Below, piece after piece: positions 34,801 through 37,500 of a stretch of 37,500 bases of DNA. Both the position numbers and the translations under genes were made by a program. The stretch is from Glandiceps talaboti. Its lineage: Eukaryota; Hemichordata; Enteropneusta; Spengelidae. Under the pieces are notes generated by a model. That model made no database searches. It worked only from the letters and a program-made list of their open reading frames with translations, and was not told the DNA's origin. Position 1 is the stretch's first letter. Each line of letters starts with the position of its first letter. The stretch spans positions 12,251,046 through 12,288,545 of the forward strand of contig NC_135557.1 of assembly GCF_964340395.1 (NCBI RefSeq), written 5' to 3'.

Positions 34801-37236
34801 ATTGGGTAGTAATTGAAGCTCTATAGTCACTCTGATTTGGTAGTAATTCAAACTCTATAGTCACTCTGATTTGGTAGTAATTCAAACTCTATAGTCACTC
34901 TGATTGGGTAGTAATTGAAACTCTATAGTCACTCCGGTTTGATAGTAATTGAAGCTCTATAGTCACTCTGATGTGGTAGTAATTCAAACTCTATAGTCAC
35001 TCTGATTTGGTAGTAATTGAAGCTCTATAGTCACTCTGATTTGGTAGTAATTCAAACTCTATAGTCACTCTGATTTGGTAGTAATTCAAACTCTATAGTC
35101 ACTCTGATTTGGTAGTAATTGAAGCTCTATAGTCACTCTGATTTGGTAGTAATTCAAACTCTACAGTCACTCTGGTTTGATATCACTTAAAACTCTATAG
35201 TCACTCTGATTTGGTAGTAATTCAAACTCTATAGTCACTCTGATTTGGTAGTAATTGAAACTCTATAGTCACTCTGATTTGGTAGTAATTCAAACTCTAT
35301 AGTCACTCTGATTTGGTACTACTATACTTACCAGAACAATTCCTTTCATCTGAGAAGTCAAGACATTCGCTGGATCCATCACAGACATAAGCATTCCATA
35401 TACATTCACCACTCCCACATCTAAATTCATACGGTGAGCATGTGTGAGCAGGGCGTGTTGGGGTACCTGGAGAAAATAAAGTATTGGTCAAACAAGCCAC
35501 TATAGTAAGAACTGATAAAAAACACAAGTATTGACTTCAGTAAAAAATGCAATTAGTATTGAATTTGGTCAAAAATGCAAGAATCGAATTTGGTCAAAAA
35601 TGCAATTAGTATTGAATTTGGTCAAAAATGTAAGTATTGAATTTGGTCAAAAATGCAATTGAAAATGCATAATGCATTTGTCAAAAACACTGGAAATATT
35701 TCTTTTGCACTACATTTGTTGATTGGTTTAAACTTAATGTACCCTTTCACCGAGACTACATATGAAAGGGTACTTTCTTACCTAAATATGGGTTTAAATT
35801 TACTTCTCCAGGAAGAGGTTACACTTGACAACCAGTTATAGATTATGGTAGTCAACCACAAGAACTCACATTAACTGAAGTGCATAAATTGTGCTCATTC
35901 CCTTATACATTTATAAATTTGGCTGTAAACAACTTCGTGTATTATGCTCTCATGTGTAGGAATGTAGACTAGTCGAGTTACTCTGCTGTGCCCTCACAAA
36001 CAAGATTGACGAGAAAGCTCTGTGATGTACACCTGTTTCGACTACAAATTGGGTGGTGGATTTTTTTAACTAAGCGGGACAATTGAATGTGATATTCACT
36101 TTTATCTTCATTTGTGACATTTATCTTACAGAAAATATCAAAGCTGCACTAGCTGCAACTAAAATGATTTGTTATGTACGATAACGTACACTGTGAACAG
36201 TATTGCATCACATCTTGTAGCTGTATACACGATAACTCCAATCAAATTGATTTTAGTACCCACATCCAAAAAAACAGCGCCCTCAACGGCAATAACAATT
36301 TTCAGTGAATATACTGCCAGTAGTTGTCGGATAGAAAAATGACATGCCAGTTACACAACTAGTACTGTACAGTTTTAACACAGTAAAAAAATCATAACAG
36401 CGTTCATTCCTGCAAGCATTGAACTCGACACAACGCTATCAACAGATGCTACTGACCACTGATTAACAGACAAAGCATTTTTTTTTTTTTTGAAAGTAAT
36501 TTAATAAGTCGCTTCGGTGTACATGTAAAGTTGTTTAGCATCTTACCACAGCCTTGATGTTCATCTTCCCCATCTACACAGTCAAAGTGTCCATTGCAGA
36601 CATACTCCCTAGGTATACATGCACCATTATTGCAAATGAAACTGTTTGTTGGACAGCTTCTCGTTGGTACTGCCGTTGTATATACTGGCATGGCTACAAA
36701 CAAAATATAATGATACATCATGGCATGTTTTTGTTGTATTACACCTGCAATTCAACTTGTTGCAACAATAGTTTTAGTATGTGTCTTTCTAATAAGTAAA
36801 CGGAAGCCTCGAGTACTGGAGTAAAAACTTCCAATGATATCCCCATTCATCACTCGCATCATAGTGATCACACATCGCAGCCTGTACAAGCGCCCCCAAC
36901 ATTGAATCAGGTAATAACTTTTGTTTATCATTACAACTTACAAGGACATCCTATTTCGTCACTTTTATTACTGCAATCGTCATAGTGATCACACACCACA
37001 TCCTGTACAAGCGCCCCCAACATTGAATCAGGTAATAACTTTTGTTTATCATGATTGCAACTTACCAGGACATCCTTTTTCGTCACTGTTATCACCACAA
37101 TCATCATAGTGATCACACACCCAGGCACTTGGAATACAGTTTTCATGTGCTGTTATACCACACTGGAATTCCCACGGTCGACAGTTCGGTCTCGTTGTTG
37201 TTGGTGTAGAGGTTGACCAATCAGTTGGACCAAATC
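16764..37236 (-). CDS. SORL1: SORL1 (SorLA/LR11) orthologue, 3' half, 18 exons
   Basis: Gene-level entry; the exons are listed separately. SorLA is a type I membrane sorting receptor that moves cargo between trans-Golgi, endosomes and the cell surface. Seen here: three LDLa modules, six FN3 domains, one transmembrane helix, then a tail with FANSHY, an acidic stretch and a C-terminal DDEPLVVA. In family knowledge FANSHY binds the retromer subunit VPS26, the acidic cluster binds AP-1/PACS1 and the C-terminus binds GGA adaptors. LDLa followed by exactly six FN3, TM and this tail is specific to SORL1. The exons total 2489 nt and all phases agree to the stop. VPS10 and YWTD regions are outside the window to the right. 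Many NxS/T glycosylation sequons occur in the FN3 region. Several introns are expanded by tandem repeats. Confidence 0.93.
17226..17395. repeat. 170-bp duplication abutting the transmembrane exon (copy 1)
   Basis: Near-identical to 18532-18703: a C run, ataacttccgtcat, gacaagtgtcgtcaccgcag, gccatgactgta, and aaatatcagtttgacaatca. It ends six bases from the donor of the exon at 17402. Confidence 0.95.
17402..17617 (-). CDS. SORL1: SORL1 exon: transmembrane helix and cytosolic tail with FANSHY
   Basis: 216 nt, phase 1-1, acceptor CTCTTTGTAG and donor GTAAGT. It encodes a short lumenal stalk, a hydrophobic helix ([18 protein letters not shown]), a basic stop-transfer RHQRLQRS and the tail [15 protein letters not shown], then the acidic DCDNDL. 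FANSHY is the retromer (VPS26)-binding motif of vertebrate SorLA and is intact. This exon is the clearest identifier of the gene as SORL1. Confidence 0.96.
17704..18500. other. Intron sequence without recognised features
   Basis: Lies between the last FN3 exon and the transmembrane exon. AT-rich, no exon with phase 1-1 and recognisable content. Confidence 0.5.
18532..18703. repeat. 170-bp duplication (copy 2), downstream of the FN3-6 exon
   Basis: Second copy of 17226-17395, same orientation, in the intron before the transmembrane exon. Identity is lost at the base where copy 1 meets its splice donor. Confidence 0.95.
18751..18952 (-). CDS. SORL1: SORL1 exon: FN3 domain 6, second part
   Basis: 202 nt, phase 0 to phase 1, acceptor TCTTTTTAG and donor GTAAGT. 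It encodes [10 protein letters not shown], sequons NWT and NYT, the corner [12 protein letters not shown] and the juxtamembrane stretch that ends TQGGYA. A duplicate of sequence from beside the next exon sits 48 bp beyond the donor. Confidence 0.92.
18953..19663. other. Intron within FN3-6, no feature seen
   Basis: AT-rich. A 103-codon plus-strand frame at 19311 shows no domain and is probably chance. Confidence 0.5.
19664..19779 (-). CDS. SORL1: SORL1 exon: FN3 domain 6, first part
   Basis: 116 nt, phase 1 to phase 0, acceptor TGTTTTTCAG and donor GTAAGT. It encodes [15 protein letters not shown] and the core [15 protein letters not shown]. It is separated from the preceding exon by a 3.7-kb intron, mostly minisatellite. 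Confidence 0.92.
20005..20165. repeat. Dispersed repeat family Z, copy 1
   Basis: Contains aacgttttgactcatatttc, then gcagaac..g and attccatat.ttttgttcaa. It matches 27118-27240. Confidence 0.7.
20213..23519. repeat. 40-bp minisatellite, about 80 copies, abutting a splice donor
   Basis: Unit acaaagttaacactgttc followed by atttatagttgtatttacatag, with variants (tggttg, cttaag, ttttag). It contains the palindrome GTTAAC. The right end is about 3-10 bp from the FN3-5 exon donor at 23521. The minus-strand unit TAAGTAAATACAA equals the start of the intron at that donor. Spacing is very regular and variants are scattered, suggesting recurrent homogenisation. Confidence 0.97.
23522..23714 (-). CDS. 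SORL1: SORL1 exon: FN3 domain 5, second part
   Basis: 193 nt, phase 0 to phase 1, acceptor TCACCTTCACAG and donor GTAAGT. It encodes GYKITYKL, several sequons (NSS, NLS, NIT), the tyrosine corner [12 protein letters not shown] and AIYVTT. A 40-bp minisatellite of about 3.3 kb starts within about 10 bp of its donor. Confidence 0.92.
23838..23910. repeat. (TATG)n microsatellite
   Basis: Uninterrupted tatg run with short flanking variants, in the intron within FN3-5. Confidence 0.95.
24261..24358 (-). CDS. SORL1: SORL1 exon: FN3 domain 5, first part
   Basis: 98 nt, phase 1 to phase 0, acceptor CTTATCTCCAG and donor GTGAGT. It encodes [15 protein letters not shown] and the core [12 protein letters not shown]. 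Same exon design (98 nt, phase 1-0) as the first exon of FN3-3. Confidence 0.9.
24730..24772. repeat. Poly-T/poly-G tract
   Basis: A T-rich run of about 28 bp followed by a G-rich run of about 16 bp, 25 bp beyond an FN3-4 donor. On the minus strand it reads C-run then A-run. Confidence 0.9.
24796..24982 (-). CDS. SORL1: SORL1 exon: FN3 domain 4, second part
   Basis: 187 nt, phase 0 to phase 1, acceptor CCCATTCAG and donor GTAAGT. It encodes [10 protein letters not shown], the tyrosine corner [12 protein letters not shown] and [10 protein letters not shown], completing FN3-4. A T/G homopolymer tract lies about 25 bp beyond the donor. Confidence 0.92.
25118..25195 (-). repeat. 16-bp tandem repeat made of a splice donor (five copies)
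   Basis: The minus strand shows ACAATGG|GTAAGAAAA five times, with unit lengths 16, 17, 16 and 16. Donor G positions are 25187, 25171, 25154 and 25122; the copy near 25138 has AT in place of GT. The first copy is the real FN3 exon donor. Confidence 0.93.
25188..25387 (-). CDS. SORL1: SORL1 exon: end of FN3 domain 3 and start of FN3 domain 4
   Basis: 200 nt, phase 1 to phase 0, acceptor TTTTTTTCAG and donor GTAAGA. It contains the FN3-3 tyrosine corner [13 protein letters not shown], the linker [12 protein letters not shown] and the FN3-4 core [10 protein letters not shown], so no intron interrupts this domain boundary, unlike the other FN3 linkers. The donor belongs to a 16-bp array with five copies. 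Confidence 0.93.
25473..26805 (-). repeat. 57-bp minisatellite, about 23 copies, each with a donor-like site
   Basis: Minus-strand unit: GCTACAAGTACACAAATGACAG then GTATGCAGGGTTCTATCTAAGG then TCTGTAGAGAAAT. It is related to the end of the exon at 26806 plus its donor: 17 of 24 exon bases match and most of the first 37 intron bases match. 57 is divisible by 3, so open frames run along both strands without being genes. Confidence 0.95.
26806..26884 (-). CDS. SORL1: SORL1 exon: FN3 domain 3, middle part
   Basis: 79 nt, phase 0 to phase 1, acceptor GATTTTACAG and donor GTAGGT. It encodes VYNVYYTW followed by [16 protein letters not shown], with sequons NIS and NTT. The last 24 exon bases and the donor are related to each unit of the 57-bp array that fills the following intron. 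Confidence 0.9.
26885..28178. other. Intron within FN3-3; dispersed repeat, otherwise nothing seen
   Basis: Contains family Z copy 2 (27118-27240). No exon-like sequence fitting phase 0-0 was found. Confidence 0.5.
27118..27240. repeat. Dispersed repeat family Z, copy 2
   Basis: aattttgaacgttttgactc, then ccagagtac, then attccatattatttcgttca; same order as 20005-20165. Confidence 0.7.
28179..28276 (-). CDS. SORL1: SORL1 exon: FN3 domain 3, first part
   Basis: 98 nt, phase 1 to phase 0, acceptor TTTTTTACAG and donor GTAAGT. It encodes a proline-rich start ([12 protein letters not shown]) and [10 protein letters not shown], a typical FN3 opening. Directly upstream the intron is a low-complexity TTTTTAA-type tract. 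Confidence 0.92.
28279..28342. repeat. A/T-rich low-complexity tract at an exon acceptor
   Basis: Repeats of aaaaatt directly upstream (minus sense) of the exon at 28179-28276; it forms the polypyrimidine-like TTTTTAA tract of the acceptor. Confidence 0.85.
28610..28673 (-). CDS. SORL1: SORL1 exon: FN3 domain 2, end (64 nt)
   Basis: 64 nt, phase 0 to phase 1, acceptor TTGTGTAG and donor GTAAAG. It encodes [14 protein letters not shown] and VKSANIL, the last strands of FN3-2. NFT is a glycosylation sequon. The fit of phase on both sides and FN3-like content support it despite its small size. Confidence 0.85.
28974..29084 (-). CDS. SORL1: SORL1 exon: FN3 domain 2, middle part
   Basis: 111 nt, phase 0-0, acceptor TTCAACAG after a long T tract, donor GTAAAT. 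It encodes ILYWENPD at its start and ends with the tyrosine-corner sequence [10 protein letters not shown] of FN3-2. The domain is completed by the next small exon. Confidence 0.9.
29085..30015. other. Intron within FN3-2; family Y element
   Basis: Holds family Y copy 2 at 29447-29715; the rest is AT-rich without an exon candidate. Confidence 0.5.
29447..29715. repeat. Dispersed element family Y, copy 2 of 3
   Basis: Starts aagctgcactggaac; then tttgttagctataataac, atatccaatcaaagtgattt and tccgcatccaaaaa, in the same order as copies 1 and 3. Confidence 0.75.
30016..30125 (-). CDS. SORL1: SORL1 exon: FN3 domain 2, first part
   Basis: 110 nt, phase 1 to phase 0, acceptor TTTTCAG followed by TACCC, donor GTAAGT. 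It encodes [12 protein letters not shown] and the core [14 protein letters not shown]. Its acceptor and first exon bases have been copied into a 55-bp tandem array directly upstream (30123-30376). The true exon is the copy that continues into a full FN3 sequence. Confidence 0.92.
30123..30376 (-). repeat. 55-bp tandem repeat carrying a splice acceptor and exon start (about 4.6 copies)
   Basis: Each minus-strand unit has CTTTTTCTCATTTTCAG then TACCC, identical to the true acceptor of the FN3-2 exon, followed by GCTCACCTAGGATT, which resembles the first exon bases. In the exon's reading phase the units read [10 protein letters not shown], similar to the real [11 protein letters not shown]. Confidence 0.94.
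30376..31652. repeat. 42-bp minisatellite, about 30 copies
   Basis: Unit gtacttagttcttactacac, then tgtgtgtacattgtacaggtat in two parts. It fills the intron between the FN3-1 and FN3-2 exons together with the 55-bp array, and stops about 25 bp from the FN3-1 donor. The plus strand carries ACAG|GTATGT in most units. Unit length divisible by 3 makes long artefactual frames ([14 protein letters not shown]). Confidence 0.97.
31675..31862 (-). CDS. SORL1: SORL1 exon: FN3 domain 1, second half
   Basis: 188 nt, phase 2 to phase 1, acceptor TTTCCATAG and donor GTAAGT. It completes FN3-1, with the tyrosine-corner sequence [11 protein letters not shown]. Its cysteine (KIPCAATL) is the likely partner of the one in the preceding exon. 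A 42-bp minisatellite starts about 20-25 bp downstream of the donor. Confidence 0.92.
32031..32232. mobile_element. Foldback element 4
   Basis: Outer arms cttgcggcagatctcacgag and cttgcgagatctgcaac pair; inner blocks catagcaacc...gggttgtcaagct pair with agcttga...gacaaccgttgttgctat. Confidence 0.7.
32696..33085. mobile_element. Foldback element 3, next to an FN3 exon
   Basis: Arms of about 170 bp: ggcacagcatgttgga and cagggaaagtaaacaa on the left pair with tccaacatgctgtgcc and ttgtttactttccctg on the right; tatggcctctttacat pairs with the gcaaagaggcc side. The right arm ends about 40 bp from the exon at 33127. Arm fragments recur at 33460-33740 and 33789-33912. Confidence 0.85.
33127..33235 (-). 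CDS. SORL1: SORL1 exon: FN3 domain 1, first half
   Basis: 109 nt, phase 1 to phase 2, acceptor CCAACACAG and donor GTAAGA. It begins the first fibronectin III domain; the B-strand tryptophan lies in VEVSWDPP and the exon ends in CEYKIYWR. Its single cysteine may pair with the one in the next exon (inference). A degenerate copy of its 3' half lies about 820 bp upstream at 33950-34012. Confidence 0.9.
33789..34006. repeat. Duplicated segment: foldback arm plus exon E 3' half
   Basis: Direct copy of 32968-33180: ctgctgttccaacatgctgt, then the arm sequence, then ctgcactttcttacctccaa and atagatcttgtactcacagg. It joins mobile-element sequence to a piece of SORL1 exon. Confidence 0.9.
33950..34012 (-). 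pseudogene. Truncated copy of the FN3-1 first exon
   Basis: Minus strand reads [18 protein letters not shown] then the donor GTAAGA, matching the true exon's end (SWDPP...CEYKIYW). The 5' part of the exon and an acceptor are absent, and the upstream sequence is unrelated. A broken exon copy. Confidence 0.88.
34161..35320. repeat. 34-bp minisatellite, about 34 copies
   Basis: Unit caaactctatagtcactctg then atttggtagtaatt, with gaagctc and aaaactc variants. It begins 12 bp from the donor of the last LDLa exon. Single copies exist elsewhere (10067, 13003), so the array grew from a dispersed sequence. Confidence 0.97.
35332..35466 (-). CDS. SORL1: SORL1 exon: last LDLa repeat before the FN3 domains
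   Basis: 135 nt, phase 1-1, acceptor TTTTCTCCAG and donor GTAAGT. It encodes the linker GTPTRPAHT and a six-cysteine LDLa module with [11 protein letters not shown] and [11 protein letters not shown]. The next exon on the minus strand starts FN3, so this is the final LDLa of the cluster. A 34-bp minisatellite begins about 12 bp after its donor. Confidence 0.93.
35525..35670. repeat. Short tandem repeat (about 28-31 bp units)
   Basis: About five imperfect copies of gaatttggtcaaaaatgcaa with tagtatt spacers, 60 bp upstream (minus sense) of the last LDLa exon acceptor. Confidence 0.85.
35671..36144. other. Intron sequence, nothing seen
   Basis: AT-rich sequence between two LDLa exons; no exon candidate. 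Confidence 0.5.
36145..36350. repeat. Dispersed element family Y, copy 3 of 3
   Basis: aagctgcactagctgcaact, then gatttgttatgtacgataac, then ccaatcaaattgattt and cccacatccaaaaa. Confidence 0.75.
36547..36693 (-). CDS. SORL1: SORL1 exon: LDLa repeat (second in window)
   Basis: 147 nt, phase 1-1, acceptor TTTGTAG and donor GTAAGA. It encodes a short linker (VYTTAVPTR) and a complete LDLa module with six cysteines. The calcium site reads [12 protein letters not shown], slightly different from the common DxSDE. A typical single-module, single-exon unit of this receptor family. Confidence 0.93.
36842..36882 (-). pseudogene. Decayed LDLa half-exon (copy C)
   Basis: Third and most decayed copy of the same LDLa fragment. 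CDHYD is still readable, followed by a short deletion and ASDE, then the similarity and the donor are lost. It sits 121 bp from copy B in the same tandem series. Confidence 0.65.
36860..37119 (-). repeat. Tandem duplication (121-124 bp) of LDLa exon 3' half plus donor plus intron
   Basis: The marker catagtgatcacacac recurs at 36860, 36981 and 37105, spacings of 121 and 124 bp. Each unit holds about 55 nt of exon, the donor and about 65 nt of intron. The break is inside the exon, immediately upstream of the VCDHYDD coding segment. Confidence 0.9.
36942..37002 (-). pseudogene. Duplicate LDLa half-exon (pseudo-exon copy B)
   Basis: A 61-nt copy of the second half of the preceding LDLa exon, with CDHYDDC and SDEIGC kept, a good donor (GTAAGT) and a fortuitous TTGTACAG acceptor at the duplication junction. 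It lacks the first three LDLa cysteines. Joined from the phase-1 donor of the upstream exon it reads a TGA at the fifth codon, and its length is not a multiple of 3. I therefore call it a pseudo-exon, though inclusion by splicing is conceivable. Confidence 0.8.
37066..37236 (-). CDS. SORL1: SORL1 exon: Thr/Pro linker plus LDLa repeat (first in window)
   Basis: 171 nt, phase 1 to phase 1, acceptor TTATCAG and donor GTAAGT. It encodes a Thr/Pro-rich linker (STPTTTRPN) and a complete LDL-receptor class A module with six cysteines. The calcium-binding end reads [16 protein letters not shown], so the acidic ligands are present. LDLa modules bind ligands on the lumenal side of SorLA. The 3' half of this exon and its donor are copied twice more just downstream (36860-37003). 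Confidence 0.93.
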
Positions 37237-37500
37237 CTGATAAGAGGGTGGGGGAAAGTATTTAAAGTTAACCATGAGGCGGGCAAAACAAATAATTGTG
37301 TGTTTCTAATAACATGGCCTCCAAAAATATGGTAGGCAGGTCAGGATTAGCTTATCTTTTTAATTGTTCATATATTTTTTAAATATTCCTTTGACACAAA
37401 AACTAACAAGATGTCGGTCAGAAGACCTCTGATATTATCTTTGTGAAATACACCACCATTTGGTTGTTGCTATGGGTGTGGTCATGGTGTGGTATTTGCA
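37237..37500. other. Intron, right edge of window
   Basis: No exon seen. The preceding SORL1 exon, expected to end in phase 1, lies beyond the window. Confidence 0.6.

Noticed and set aside
20213-35320. CRISPR-like appearance of the regular arrays
   Set aside because: Units are contiguous and lack unique spacers, and the context is an intron-bearing animal gene.
36931-37146. 71-codon minus frame containing an LDLa-like end taken as one coding exon
   Set aside because: It reads the real LDLa exon (37066-37236) in the wrong frame and then runs into the pseudo-exon copy in another phase.

Overview
The window is animal (metazoan) nuclear DNA. It is AT-rich, has spliced genes with canonical GT..AG introns, LDL-receptor class A and fibronectin type III modules, a C-type lectin exon, a CR1/L2-like LINE, a Penelope-like element fragment and many minisatellites. 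The repeat and transposon content suggests an aquatic invertebrate (invertebrate deuterostome or lophotrochozoan). I cannot name the species.

The main gene lies on the minus strand from 37236 down to 16764. It is the 3' half of a SORL1 (SorLA/LR11) orthologue. I reconstructed 18 exons by eye. All splice phases agree from the first exon in the window to the stop codon, giving 829 codons including the stop. In order they encode three LDLa repeats, six FN3 domains, one transmembrane helix and a short cytosolic tail. The tail has FANSHY, an acidic cluster and a C-terminal GGA-type motif ending PLVVA. The 5' part of the gene (VPS10 propeller, YWTD propeller, other LDLa repeats) lies beyond the right edge.

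Layout. 1-4950: one orphan C-type lectin exon (minus), a TCTG microsatellite and a decayed Penelope-like GIY-YIG fragment. 4951-7770: a minisatellite split by a 5'-truncated, frameshifted LINE. 7770-16763: no gene seen; three foldback elements, a three-copy dispersed family and short repeats. 16764-37500: SORL1 exons, with several introns filled by minisatellites of 34, 40, 42, 55 and 57 bp.

The most unusual feature is where these local duplications sit. Several arrays start on, or within a few bases of, SORL1 exon-intron junctions, and some units carry a copy of the splice site plus part of the exon: the last 24 nt and donor of an FN3 exon in about 23 copies, the acceptor and first exon bases of another in about 5, a donor in five 16-bp copies, and an LDLa half-exon with donor in three copies. 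These make long rows of decoy splice sites in one gene. Whether they affect splicing cannot be told from DNA alone.
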